A stretch of 64,000 nt of DNA from Nocardia arizonensis (GCF_001310275.1 NZ_LGYZ01000088.1:62001-126000), one strand, 5' to 3'. Shown: positions 52,272-61,468, counted from the stretch's first letter. A program made the numbers and translations. Notes: generated by a model not told the origin, from the sequence alone.

Positions 52272-53738
52272 TCAGGCGCGAGCCGACGAGTTGGTGGACG
52301 ATGCGCGGCCCGAGCGCGCGGCGGCTTCGGCGGCCAGTACGACGTTCTCGGCCTCGGCCACCACGTCGGCATCCGACGGCCGCGGGCGGCGCAGGAACAC
52401 GGCCCAGGTGACGAACGCGCAGGCGACGTAGAAGCCCATGAACACCCAGAAGGCGGTGGTGGCGGAGCTGGTGGAGGCGTAGGAGGAGCGCAGTACCAGG
52501 TTGATGCCGACGCCGCCGAGCGCGCCGATCGCGCCGACGAAGCCGATGAGCGCGCCGGAGGTGTTCTGCGACCAGGCCGCGCGTTCGGCCGGGCCCGCGT
52601 CGAGGCCGCGGCTCTTGGCCTCGAATACCGAGGGGATGATCTTGGTGACCGACCCGTTGCCGATACCCGACAGTACGAACAGCGCGATGAATCCGACGAC
52701 CAGCGCGGTCATCACACCGCCGCTCGGCACGCCGCCGTTGTTGTCGCCGAGCGTGCTCGCGATCGCGACCAGCACCGCGGCGGCCATCATCGCGCCGAAG
52801 ACGTAGAGACTGACCCGGCTGCCGCCGATACGGTCGGCCAGTTTGCCGCCGTAGGGGCGGGCCAGCGAGCCGAGCAGCGGTCCGATGAAGGCGATCTGCG
52901 CGGCGTGCAGCGTGGCCTGCGCGACGGTGTCGCCGCCCGCCTTGAAACTGATCTGTAGCACTTGGCCGAAGGCGAAGCTGTAGCCGATGAACGAGCCGAA
53001 GGTGCCGATGTAGAGGAAGGCGATCGCCCACGACTGCGGCACCTTGAGCGCGGTGACCATGTAGGACAGGTCGGCCTTCTGGTTGCGCAGGTTGTCCATG
53101 AACAGCGCGGCGCCGAGTCCGGCGAGAGCGACCAGGACCAGGTAGACGGCGCAGATGATCGAGGCGTGCGAGTTACCCAGGGTCGCAATGACCAGCAGGC
53201 CGATCAGCTGGATCACCGGCACGCCGATATTGCCGCCGCCCGCGTTCAGCCCCAGCGCCCATCCCTTGAGGCGCTGCGGATAGAAGGCGTTGATATTGGT
53301 CATCGACGAGGCGAAGTTGCCGCCGCCCAGACCCGCGAAGGCCGCCACGACGAGGAAAGTGGTGTACGAGGTGCCCGGCTGGTTGACGAAGTACAGCGTC
53401 AGCAGGGTCGGGATCAGCAGCAGCAGCGCGCTGAAGACGGTCCAGTTGCGACCGCCGAAGCGCGCGGTGGCGACGGTGTAGGGAATCCGCAGGATCGCCC
53501 CGACCAGGGTCGGCACCGCGACCAGGAAGAACTTGCCCGCCGGGTCGATGCCGTACTTGTCGGTGGGCATGAACAGCACCATGACCGACCAGATGGACCA
53601 CACCGAGAATCCGACGTGTTCGGCGAAGACCGACCAGATCAGGTTGCGGCGGGCGACATCCTTACCGCCCGCCTCCCATGCCTCGACATTCTCGGCGTCC
53701 CAGTGCTCGATGTTGCGGTTGCGCGTCAGCGTGCTCAA
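52272..53738 (-). CDS. narK: NarK-type nitrate/nitrite transporter (MFS)
   Basis: A 488-residue 12-TM transporter. NarK signatures are GLGGGNFASSMTNINAFYP (first nitrate signature, GGGNFxSSMxNI) and IPSVFEAKSRG near the second motif GIGNGSVTKIIP. The conserved substrate Arg lies in the segment ILRIPYTVA. TTG 53738 has GGGAGG six bases upstream; TTG 53741 and an upstream TTG 53768 are less likely. First gene of the narK-nirB-nirD-nnaR-chelatase operon, with the GlnR-type box upstream. Confidence 0.93.
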   Translation of the reverse strand: MSTLTRNRNIEHWDAENVEAWEAGGKDVARRNLIWSVFAEHVGFSVWSIWSVMVLFMPTDKYGIDPAGKFFLVAVPTLVGAILRIPYTVATARFGGRNWTVFSALLLLIPTLLTLYFVNQPGTSYTTFLVVAAFAGLGGGNFASSMTNINAFYPQRLKGWALGLNAGGGNIGVPVIQLIGLLVIATLGNSHASIICAVYLVLVALAGLGAALFMDNLRNQKADLSYMVTALKVPQSWAIAFLYIGTFGSFIGYSFAFGQVLQISFKAGGDTVAQATLHAAQIAFIGPLLGSLARPYGGKLADRIGGSRVSLYVFGAMMAAAVLVAIASTLGDNNGGVPSGGVMTALVVGFIALFVLSGIGNGSVTKIIPSVFEAKSRGLDAGPAERAAWSQNTSGALIGFVGAIGALGGVGINLVLRSSYASTSSATTAFWVFMGFYVACAFVTWAVFLRRPRPSDADVVAEAENVVLAAEAAARSGRASSTNSSARA

Positions 53739-53866
53739 CAAGGGCCTCCCAAAATCGGTTGGGCCCAACGGTAGGAAACCGGTATTGCCGAAATGCTGCG
53801 CGAAATGTCGCCCGAATCAACGGTTGCTCACGAATACCGAATTGCCGAGGTGAGTTCCGTACCAAT

Positions 53867-53903
53867 GTTTCGCCGATGTGACGCAACGGTTTCCGCGCGT
53901 GAC
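53867..53903 (-). promoter_or_regulatory. Tandem GlnR-type box upstream of narK-nirBD
   Basis: Read on the minus strand the sequence is GTCAC-n5-GAAAC-n6-GTCAC-n6-GAAAC. This reproduces the actinobacterial GlnR consensus gTnAC-n6-GaAAC repeated twice, with one spacer a base short. It lies about 130-165 nt upstream of the narK start. The rest of 53739-54149 is the divergent narK/GntR promoter region with no gene seen. Confidence 0.8.
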
Positions 53904-54149
53904 GAAGTGGCCGTCCGCGGACGAAAACACCGGTGAGGTGTGATATGCACAACCTGTTCGGAACACAATGACGCCCTCCGCACCGCGGCGCAAGTCGAGC
54001 TGTGAGTTCGCGGCGAGTCGGGTCCGGTCACGCCCGGCCGGACTCGAGCGACCCCACGAAAGCGACGAGGAGGCGACCCGAACGGGAGAAATCATAGGAT
54101 GACCGGATGTCATCGGGCGTGAATACGTGATCGGCGGTACTCTTATCCC

Positions 54150-54824
54150 GTGCAACCAGTCCGGCGAACCAGCCTCATCGCTCAGGTCACCGAACAGTTG
54201 CGTGCCGAAATCCGTTCGGGCCGTTGGTCCATCGGATCCCGCATACCGACCGAACCCGAACTCACCGAACTCACCGGCACCGGCCGCAACACCGTGCGCG
54301 AAGCGGTCCAGGCCCTCGTCCACGCGGGCATGCTCGAGCGCCGCCAGGGCTCGGGCACCTATGTGATCGCCGCCTCCGAAGTCGGCGGCACGCTGGCCAA
54401 ATATTTCGCCGACGCGGAAGAGCGCGACGTTCTCGAACTGCGCCAGGCTCTCGACACCACCGCCGCCGCACTGGCCGCGCGCCGCCGCGACGACAGCGAT
54501 ATCGCCACCCTGCGTCAACTGCTGGCCGAACGCGGCGAGCACGCCTGGGGCGAGGGCAACCACACCGCGATCGCCGCCGACGTGGCACTGCACCGCGCGA
54601 TCGTGGTCGCCAGCCACAATGCGATCTACCTCGAGTTCTACGATTCGCTGCTGCCCACCATCGAACAGGTCATCCACTCGCGGACCGCGAAGTCCGACGA
54701 GTCCTACGAGACCGAACACCGCACACTGGTACAGGCCGTCATCGACGGCGACCCCGAGCGCGCCGCACAGGCCACCCACTGCTTCCTCGGATCGCTCATC
54801 GCCGAATATCCCGAACCGCGATAG
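54150..54824 (+). CDS. GntR/FadR-family transcriptional regulator
   Basis: A 224-residue regulator. The N-terminal winged helix-turn-helix (about 8-75) contains LIAQVTEQLRAEIRSGRW, IPTEPELTELTGTGRNTVRE and the wing RRQGSGTYVI. The C-terminal FCD helical ligand domain has DVALHRAIVVASHN with the metal-binding Asp/His. GTG 54150 has no ribosome site and lies just after TACTCT (54138-54143), so the message may be leaderless. It is 158 nt upstream of the second NarK-like gene and probably regulates it. Confidence 0.92.
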   Translation: MQPVRRTSLIAQVTEQLRAEIRSGRWSIGSRIPTEPELTELTGTGRNTVREAVQALVHAGMLERRQGSGTYVIAASEVGGTLAKYFADAEERDVLELRQALDTTAAALAARRRDDSDIATLRQLLAERGEHAWGEGNHTAIAADVALHRAIVVASHNAIYLEFYDSLLPTIEQVIHSRTAKSDESYETEHRTLVQAVIDGDPERAAQATHCFLGSLIAEYPEPR

Positions 54825-54982
54825 CCGATCCGGCCGTACGAAATCGCGGTAACCAAGTCGTCACCGGCCGCGCCCGCCGCGTGTGAGTCCGATTTGCCGT
54901 GAGCGCAACCGAGCGCCATCGTGGCGCAACAACCGACTCCTACCTTTGTCTCGACCGCAGCGAGGCAATCGAGAGGAAGCCG

Positions 54983-56467
54983 ATGACTGCCACCGTAGCC
55001 ACCCCCGACACACAGTCGGGGTCTCAGACCTTCACCCACCAGAGCCGGGGCCGCTGGCTCGAGAAATGGGAGCCCGACAACACCGAATTCTGGGAATCCG
55101 GCGGCAAACTCACCGCACGCAAAAATCTGGTGTTCTCGGTATTCGCCGAGAACCTCGGTTTCAGCGTGTGGGTGATCTGGGGCACGGTCGTCACCAGCAT
55201 GGGCCTGGCCGGATTCGACTTCCTCGCCGGACTCGGCAAGGGCAATCCGGTCGCGGTCAGCAACGCCCTGCTGCTCACCTCCACCCCGACCCTGGTCGGC
55301 GCGGCACTGCGCGTCCCCTACACCTTCGCCATCCCCAAATTCGGCGGACGCGCGTTCACCGTGTTCAGCGCGGCCATGCTGCTCATACCGACCCTCGGCC
55401 TGGCCTACTTCGTCAACCAGCCCGGCACGCCGATGTGGGTATTCATGATATTGGCCGCGCTCGCGGGCGTCGGCGGCGGCAACTTCTCCTCCTCGATGGC
55501 CAACATCAACTTCTTCTTCCCCGAGGGCAAGAAGGGCGCGGCACTCGGCATCAACGCTGCGGGCGGCAATCTCGGTGTGGCACAGACGCAATTGGTGCTT
55601 CCGCTGCTGATCACCCTCGGCACGCACATCATGGCCAAGGACCCCGCGGGCTACCGTTTCGGCATCACGTTGTCGGTGCTGGTGTGGGTGCCGTTCATCC
55701 TGATCGCCACCTTCGGCGCGCTGCGCTACATGGACAGCATCGCCACCGCGAAATCCGATGGCAAATCCTATAAGCGGGCGCTGACCAACCGCCACACCTG
55801 GATCATGTCCTTCCTCTACATCGGCACCTTCGGTTCCTTCATCGGCTTCTCCTTCGCCTTCCCGACCCTGATCAAGGCCAACTTCCCGGACCTGGCGAAG
55901 ATCGGCTGGATCACCACGCTCGGCAATCTCGCATTCCTCGGCGCTCTCGTCGGCTCCTTCAGCCGTCCCTTCGGCGGCTGGATCTCCGACCGGGTCGGCG
56001 GCGCCAAGGTCACCATCGGCATCTTCGGCGGCATGGCCGTCGCGGTCGCCCTGATCATGGCGGGCCTCGAGACGAAGAGCTTCCCGCTGTACCTGGCCGC
56101 CTTCCTGATCCTGTTCGTGCTCACCGGCATCGGCAATGGCTCCACCTACCGCATGATCCCCTCGATCTTCAATGCCGAGGCCAAGAAGTACGCCTCCGAA
56201 CACGGCATGGACCTCACCGAGGCCACCGCGTCGGCCAAACGCCAAGCGGGCGCGGCCATCGGCGTCATCGGCGCGATCGGCGCCGCGGGCGGCTACATCC
56301 TCCAGCAAGCGCTCCGCCTGTCGAACATCCATCTCGGCAGCATGAATCCCGCCTTCTGGGGCTACGCCGTCGCCTTCCTCGTCATGGCCGCCGTCACCTG
56401 GTTCTTCTATCTCCGCTCCTCGTTCGCCATGACCCGAATCTCCTCCCTCGCCCACGCCAACGTCTGA
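54983..56467 (+). CDS. narK: NarK-type nitrate/nitrite transporter (MFS), second copy
   Basis: A 494-residue 12-TM transporter. GVGGGNFSSSMANINFFFP and GIGNGSTYRMIPSIFNAEA are the two nitrate signature motifs. It differs throughout from the narK at 52272. NarK proteins can differ as nitrate/proton symporters or nitrate/nitrite antiporters; this sequence alone does not tell which. ATG 54983 follows GAGAGGAAG. A possible GlnR half-site GTAAC-n6-GTCAC lies at about 54850-54865. It ends at a strong hairpin. Confidence 0.92.
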   Translation: MTATVATPDTQSGSQTFTHQSRGRWLEKWEPDNTEFWESGGKLTARKNLVFSVFAENLGFSVWVIWGTVVTSMGLAGFDFLAGLGKGNPVAVSNALLLTSTPTLVGAALRVPYTFAIPKFGGRAFTVFSAAMLLIPTLGLAYFVNQPGTPMWVFMILAALAGVGGGNFSSSMANINFFFPEGKKGAALGINAAGGNLGVAQTQLVLPLLITLGTHIMAKDPAGYRFGITLSVLVWVPFILIATFGALRYMDSIATAKSDGKSYKRALTNRHTWIMSFLYIGTFGSFIGFSFAFPTLIKANFPDLAKIGWITTLGNLAFLGALVGSFSRPFGGWISDRVGGAKVTIGIFGGMAVAVALIMAGLETKSFPLYLAAFLILFVLTGIGNGSTYRMIPSIFNAEAKKYASEHGMDLTEATASAKRQAGAAIGVIGAIGAAGGYILQQALRLSNIHLGSMNPAFWGYAVAFLVMAAVTWFFYLRSSFAMTRISSLAHANV

Positions 56468-56482
56468 TTCCCATCACCCCGA

Positions 56483-56517
56483 CGAAGGCCGCCCGGACCC
56501 CACCCGGGCGGCCTTCG
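56483..56517 (+). terminator. Hairpin terminator after second narK
   Basis: A perfect 14-bp GC-rich stem (56483-56496 with 56504-56517) and 7-nt loop, 15 nt after the transporter stop. No T-tract. Confidence 0.7.
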
Positions 56518-56671
56518 CCATTTCGTGGACCGGCGGCGGGTGGGCGAGGCACACTGGGTACGGACGGCGTTCGGGTGTGGATTGTCGGGTAGTGGCGGGG
56601 GCGCGTATGAGAAATCGGCCGGTACCGGGTCGGCGACGGGACGTTCGCGCCGAGAAGACCGGGTGTGACGC

Positions 56672-57649
56672 GTGATCGGTGAGGCGGCAGGCTACAGCGA
56701 GGACGATGGGCGGCCCGGCGTCGAGCGGATTCCGTTGTCGCATCTGTCGATCGAGGTCGGACACTTCTATCTCGATGACGTCATGCGCCAGACCGACCGG
56801 GTGCGAGCGGAATTCGCGCGGCTGGCTCCGGTGGTGGCGGCCTTCGTGGAATCGGCTCGGCAGCAATACGGTCCCGGTGTGCGGATCAGCACCTGCTATC
56901 TGATCGACGACTACTTCCGGCCCGAGACCGATCCCGTCGAGCTCATCGAGAATCTACTGGGTGCGGCCGAGCAGGCCGGTACGCCGATCGACTATCTGGC
57001 ACGCCAATCCGGCTGCGACCGGATTCCGCGGGACGCCGACCGTGAGCCGATTCCGGTGGCGGACATGGTGGCGGCGACGATCGTGCCCGAACCCCTGCCG
57101 CCGGACGCCGGCGGCAGGCGGGCCACCGCGGACTCGGGATGGCTGTGCAACGGCCGTCGCTCCTCCGAACACGATCCCGCGCGGCCCGTGCCGGAGAGCG
57201 GCTTTCGGCCGCCCGAGGAATTCGGCGGCGACGATCACTCGGTCTTTCTCGACGTCCAGCTCTGGAGCCGTCAGGAGAACCGGACTCGCTGGTCGCGGGC
57301 CTTTCTCGGAGCCGTCTGGTACCTGCTGCGACTTGGCATGCTCCGCTACCACGGCCGCCCGGTGATACACCCGCGACCACGTCCGCGAACCGCGCCGCTC
57401 GGTTGGGACGAACTGCCCGCGGTCATGCGGGTGAATCCGAACGCCATGCCGTTCGCGGCGTACCGCACGCTGTCCATCCTGCCCGCGCGGCATATCGGCG
57501 TCGAACACGCGGTACGGATGGTGCTCGAACATCTCGACCTCGACGACGAGGTGGTCGACCAGATCGTCGCCTGCGGCGCCCAGGACGGCGTGCCGGTGCC
57601 GCGGCCACTGAGCGACCGGCTGTCGCACCTGATCCTGGACGGGTCGTGA
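56672..57649 (+). CDS. SCO2522-family protein (second copy)
   Basis: A 325-residue protein of unknown function, paralogous to 60452-61468. Shared blocks are PLSHLSIEVGHFY, STCYLIDDYF, IDYLARQSGC, SGWLCNGRR, PPEEFGG...HSVFLDVQLW, LLRLGMLRYHGRPVIHP and FAAYRTLSILPARHIGVEHAV. Conserved Cys, Asp-Asp and His residues could be catalytic or metal-binding, but no known motif fits. It is cytosolic by sequence. GTG 56672 gives the same N-terminal length as the paralogue. It stands alone, apart from the cassette on the other strand. Confidence 0.82.
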   Translation: MIGEAAGYSEDDGRPGVERIPLSHLSIEVGHFYLDDVMRQTDRVRAEFARLAPVVAAFVESARQQYGPGVRISTCYLIDDYFRPETDPVELIENLLGAAEQAGTPIDYLARQSGCDRIPRDADREPIPVADMVAATIVPEPLPPDAGGRRATADSGWLCNGRRSSEHDPARPVPESGFRPPEEFGGDDHSVFLDVQLWSRQENRTRWSRAFLGAVWYLLRLGMLRYHGRPVIHPRPRPRTAPLGWDELPAVMRVNPNAMPFAAYRTLSILPARHIGVEHAVRMVLEHLDLDDEVVDQIVACGAQDGVPVPRPLSDRLSHLILDGS

Positions 57650-57839
57650 AACGCCACGGTCCATTCGCGCGGCGGTAGCGCCGCGCGCGTCCGACCTCCA
57701 CGCGGCCGACGTCACACCGGAATACACGGCGGCGCAGCAAATCTCACGCATCCTACGCGGTCGTGAAGTTTCGATCCCGCCCCGGCGGTATACCTCTACG
57801 CTGAAATGAGACACACGGCAGTTCGATCGGGGGCGAGCG

Positions 57840-58379
57840 GTGGAAACCATAGACGGCGGGGCGGGAATTCGGATGTTACGAAAGGCGAGGCTGGACGATC
57901 TGGCGACCATATCGGTATTGGAACACGACCTGTTCGCGGATCTGGCCTACTCCTACGTGGTATTGCGGCAACTCTACGATCTGCACGGCGCGCACTGGGT
58001 CGTCGCCGAGGTCGACCGCATCGTCCGCGGTTACGCGCTCGTCGGCCTTGACACCCAGCGCTGCGCCTGGGTGATGGGGCTTGGTGTGGACGCCGCGTAC
58101 AGCGGCCACGGCATCGGACGCGAACTGCTCGAAAGCGCGGTGGAGAACTGCCGTCTCGCCCACGCCGAACGGGTGAAACTCACCGTGCGGCCCGGACACG
58201 ACGCGGCCGCGAGCCTGTACACGAAGGTCGGTTTCACCGTGATCTCCAAGGAGGACCACTACTTCGGCCTCGGCGAACCGCGCCACGTACTGGAACGTGA
58301 ACTCGAACGCGAGCCACGGGGCCTGCCCGGACCGGACGATCCGCACTGGATCAAGCGGCCCCGAGGGCCACGGCCATAG
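57840..58379 (+). CDS. GNAT family N-acetyltransferase (RimI-like)
   Basis: A 179-residue acetyltransferase. The acetyl-CoA-binding motif A is VMGLGVDAAYSGHGIGRELL, with the QxxGxG/A loop reading YSGHGIG. LTVRPGHDAAASLYTKVGF is motif B, typical of RimI-type protein or amino-acid N-acetyltransferases. A Pro/Arg-rich C-terminal 30 residues extend beyond the fold. GTG 57840 was taken from the reading frame; a later ATG at position 12 of the protein is possible. Target unknown. Confidence 0.88.
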   Translation: METIDGGAGIRMLRKARLDDLATISVLEHDLFADLAYSYVVLRQLYDLHGAHWVVAEVDRIVRGYALVGLDTQRCAWVMGLGVDAAYSGHGIGRELLESAVENCRLAHAERVKLTVRPGHDAAASLYTKVGFTVISKEDHYFGLGEPRHVLERELEREPRGLPGPDDPHWIKRPRGPRP

Positions 58380-58446
58380 CCGAACTCCGTTGGTATGGTG
58401 GGAGTCACGTCACATCGACGCGGGATCGCACCCGGGGGGAACCGAG

Positions 58447-59337
58447 ATGATCGACCATGTGGACCACGCCGAGTTACCGCACGTGGTGCGGTCTCTCACC
58501 GACTTCATCGAGCGCAACGCCGACGAGTACACCAACCCCGGCATCGCCGGGTTCCTGGAGTCACCGCGTTCGGCCCTGACGCGGCCGACCGAGCGCGAGT
58601 TGCTCAGCGAATTCCACAGCCGGGTCGAGCAATTGGTGATCGAATACGCGGCCGCCGTGGTTCCGCCACGGGGCGACGAACTCATCTTCGCCCACGTCTA
58701 CCACGTCGCCGAACCCCTGGCGGACAACGATCAGGAAATCCAGCGCGAGATCGATGACAAACTCGACACCGAACGCAAGGTGCTGGCCGCACTGCTCGCC
58801 GCCGAAACCGAGTTCCGGGGTCCACGGCGGCTGAGCGGCACCCAGAGCACGCGCTTGGCGGGCATCTACGAAATGCTGGGCCACATACTGGTCAGAGAGG
58901 AGTTGCCCGCCCACGCGGCGCTGGCCTTCAAGCGCGCGACTTCGCTGTTCGGGGCGAACGAGGATTTCGACGCCCAGGACAGCTGCCGACTGTCCCGTGC
59001 CCGCGCCAAACGGCTCGCGACCTTCCCGGTGTGGCGGCGAACCCCGGGCTACGTCTCGGATCTGCTGTGCGGCTATGGTTTCCGGCCCTTCCGCATGCTG
59101 GTGTGGATCGGCGTGCAGCTGGCGCTGTTCACCGGTGTGCTGTGGCAGGTGGAACACGAGCACTTTTCCACCGCACTGCACATGAGCCTGATCAACTACC
59201 TGAATCCGGTCGGCCTCGGCGACCTGGCCGATATCGGCACCGCGGGCCGGGTGGTGCTGATCATCGAGGCATGGACCGGCGCCGTGTCCATGTCGGTGTT
59301 CTTCGCGCTCCTGGTCCGCAAGTGGTTCCGATTCTGA
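58447..59337 (+). CDS. Two-TM potassium-channel-like membrane protein with VGLGD filter
   Basis: A 296-residue protein. The N-terminal 200 residues are cytosolic and mostly helical (TPR-like QSTRLAGIYEMLGHILVREE and LAFKRATSLFG). TM1 is at about 216-236, a pore-helix-like segment HFSTALHMSLINYLNP follows, then VGLGD at 255-259 and TM2 at about 267-290. This is the KcsA-type 2TM/pore layout with the TVGYGD filter changed to NPVGLGD. It may be a channel or a derived sensor. ATG 58447 was chosen (GGGGGAACCGAG upstream). The stop is 6 nt from the convergent gene at 59344. Confidence 0.75.
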   Translation: MIDHVDHAELPHVVRSLTDFIERNADEYTNPGIAGFLESPRSALTRPTERELLSEFHSRVEQLVIEYAAAVVPPRGDELIFAHVYHVAEPLADNDQEIQREIDDKLDTERKVLAALLAAETEFRGPRRLSGTQSTRLAGIYEMLGHILVREELPAHAALAFKRATSLFGANEDFDAQDSCRLSRARAKRLATFPVWRRTPGYVSDLLCGYGFRPFRMLVWIGVQLALFTGVLWQVEHEHFSTALHMSLINYLNPVGLGDLADIGTAGRVVLIIEAWTGAVSMSVFFALLVRKWFRF

Positions 59338-59343
59338 ACGGCC

Positions 59344-60450
59344 CTAGCGCTCCTGATCGCGAACCGCGCTGCCGGATCGCGCACTGTTCCAGGTCGCCAC
59401 GAGTAGTCGATTGCGTAGATGGTCGATGGACCGGCGCCAATCGGCGGTGAAATCGGGATCGTCCTGTAGCTGCCGCCACGGCGCCCGCAGCTGCCTGGGC
59501 GAGTGGACGCCCGGCACCCACAGGTGCGCCAGATGCTGAAGGAAGGGCGCGAGGATCTCGGCCGAGGCCGGACTGCCCGGTCCGGCCAGATCCGCGCGTT
59601 CGATCACCGAGGCGACCGCGGACAGCAACCAGTCGTGAACGGCGAGATCCTCGCAGAATCGCTGTGCCACGGCCAGATCCTGCTCCGAGGGCACCAGCAG
59701 CAGCACCGTCCTGCGGGTATCGTCGTGCACCCGGAAGGCGATCTGCGACGCGGGCACCGCGCCAACGCGCGCCACCCAGCGCAGACGCGTCGAGCCGACC
59801 TTCAGCGGCGGCTCACCGCCCAGTCGCTCGTCCATCCTGATCCGTACCAGCAGGCGGTCGGTGATCGAGGTCAGATCCAGGGTCTGCGCACTGCTCTGCG
59901 CGGCGAGGAACCCCTCGCTGAGCCTGCCGCCGGTCTCCTCGGTGACCTTGGTGATCACCTCGAGCACACCGTCCTTGGTGAGATAGTGCGACCACGGCAT
60001 GCGCTTGTCCGAGGCCGCGCGGGTCACGAAACTCTGCGCCGAACTCTGCGCCACCCGGCCGCCGATCACCAGCGCCCGCAGCGCCACCGTGCCGATGGCG
60101 CGCACCGCGGGATGGCCCGGTGCGGCGAGCACGCAGTCGACGCCTTCCGCCGTCGTGGCCGAGATACCGAGCGACACCGGTCGTTCGCGCCAGTGCGCGC
60201 GGCGGCCCGGATGGAATTCGAGCAGTTCCTCGACCTCGCTGCGGCGCAACGCGGTCGCGGTCGGCAACAACGCGGTGCCGACCTCGCCGAAGGCCGCCAA
60301 TGTCGGCGAGACCGGGGTGGGGGTACGCGGCTGGGCCCCCGCACCGCGGGCCATCAGACGTCGCGCGCGTTCGCCGCGCCGTGCGCGGTCCTGTGCGGTG
60401 GCGCGAGCGACCGACACTCCACTCTGCCGTGAGAACCCGGTGTCGGACAT
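59344..60450 (-). CDS. SCO2521-family protein
   Basis: A 368-residue protein of unknown function, the last gene of a minus-strand cassette. A basic N-terminus (QDRARRGERARRLMARGAGA) is followed by a long mixed domain with RPVSLGISATTAEGVDCVLA, IGGRVAQSSAQSFV and VRIRMDERLGGE. No recognisable enzymatic motif, signal or membrane segment. It starts 1 nt after the stop of the SCO2522-like gene. By position and order it corresponds to SCO2521 of Streptomyces coelicolor. Family assignment is from memory of the gene order and sequence type. Confidence 0.75.
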   Translation of the reverse strand: MSDTGFSRQSGVSVARATAQDRARRGERARRLMARGAGAQPRTPTPVSPTLAAFGEVGTALLPTATALRRSEVEELLEFHPGRRAHWRERPVSLGISATTAEGVDCVLAAPGHPAVRAIGTVALRALVIGGRVAQSSAQSFVTRAASDKRMPWSHYLTKDGVLEVITKVTEETGGRLSEGFLAAQSSAQTLDLTSITDRLLVRIRMDERLGGEPPLKVGSTRLRWVARVGAVPASQIAFRVHDDTRRTVLLLVPSEQDLAVAQRFCEDLAVHDWLLSAVASVIERADLAGPGSPASAEILAPFLQHLAHLWVPGVHSPRQLRAPWRQLQDDPDFTADWRRSIDHLRNRLLVATWNSARSGSAVRDQER

Positions 60451-60451
60451 G

Positions 60452-61468
60452 TCAGGAACCCGACAACAAATGGTGGCTGAGCCGTTCGGCGGCCCGCCGC
60501 GGCACCGTGACGTTCTCCAGCATCCCGCGGGCGACCACCTGATCGACGACCTCGTCGTCGAGCTTGATGTGATCCATGATCACGCGCACCGCGTGCTCGA
60601 TGCCGAGGTAGCGCTGCGGCAGGATGGACAGCGACCGGTAGGCCGCGAACGGCTTGGCGGAGGGGTTGAGTTGGAGAACCGTCGGCATTTCCAGCCAATT
60701 GTCGTCCCACGGTTCGTCGGGCGACCACGGTTGGGGCTCGATGACCGGCTTGCCCTCGTAGCGGAGCAAACCCAACCGCAGCAGTTGCCAGATCGTGGCC
60801 AGATACGGACACGACCATTTCGTGGCGGTCTCGCCGCGTCTGCGTTTCTCCACGTTCCACATCTCGACGTCGAGGAATATCGAATGTTCCCGGCGGCCGA
60901 ATTCCTCCGGGTATTCGTATTCCTCCTCGCGGTGCATCGATTGTCCCGCATCGCCGCCGGTCTCACGCTTGCCGTTGCACAGCCAGCCGGACTTCTTCGC
61001 GGGCGGGCGCACCGTGCCGTTCTGCCCCACCTGCGGCTCGTGCACGATGTATCCGCGGACGTGTTCGGCCAGCGGTATGCGCGGGGTCGACATCACCCCG
61101 TTGCGCACCACCTCGGGGACCTCCCAGCACCCGGCCTCCCGGGCGAGATAGTCGATGCGCAGATCGGATTCCTCGGCGGCCGCGAGCAGTTCGGTGATGA
61201 TTCGAGACGGATCGGAGTCGCGCCGGAAATAGTCGTCGATGAGAAAGCAGGTGCTCACCCGAGGATTGGGCCCGAACTCGACCGCGGCGATCTCGGTGAA
61301 TGCCTTGACGAGCGGGGCGATCCGACGGAACTGCGCTCGGATGCGATCGACACCGGCGGTGAGATCGTGCATGTAGAAATGGCCGACCTCGATCGACAGA
61401 TGCGACAACGGCACGGCGCTCACCCGCGCGTGCTCGGTTGCCTCGGTGTAGCCCGGCGCGTGCTCCAC
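60452..61468 (-). CDS. SCO2522-family protein (cassette copy)
   Basis: A 338-residue protein, paralogue of 56672-57649. Conserved blocks are PLSHLSIEVGHFYMHDL, STCFLIDDYF, IDYLAREAGCW, SGWLCNGKRE, PEEFG...HSIFLDVEMW and FAAYRSLSILPQRYLGIEHA. It carries an extra Glu/Tyr-rich loop (HREEEYEYPEEFG) not seen in the paralogue. Unknown biochemical role. GTG 61468 is supported by alignment of the N-terminus with the paralogue; the Shine-Dalgarno is weak. It lies between the P-loop gene and the SCO2521-like gene. Confidence 0.82.
   Translation of the reverse strand: MEHAPGYTEATEHARVSAVPLSHLSIEVGHFYMHDLTAGVDRIRAQFRRIAPLVKAFTEIAAVEFGPNPRVSTCFLIDDYFRRDSDPSRIITELLAAAEESDLRIDYLAREAGCWEVPEVVRNGVMSTPRIPLAEHVRGYIVHEPQVGQNGTVRPPAKKSGWLCNGKRETGGDAGQSMHREEEYEYPEEFGRREHSIFLDVEMWNVEKRRRGETATKWSCPYLATIWQLLRLGLLRYEGKPVIEPQPWSPDEPWDDNWLEMPTVLQLNPSAKPFAAYRSLSILPQRYLGIEHAVRVIMDHIKLDDEVVDQVVARGMLENVTVPRRAAERLSHHLLSGS

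Noticed and set aside
52246..53031. Apparent N-terminal extension of nirB
   Set aside because: The open frame continues into narK on the same strand but encodes an Arg-rich shadow; ATG 52245 with GGAGA gives the normal NirB length.
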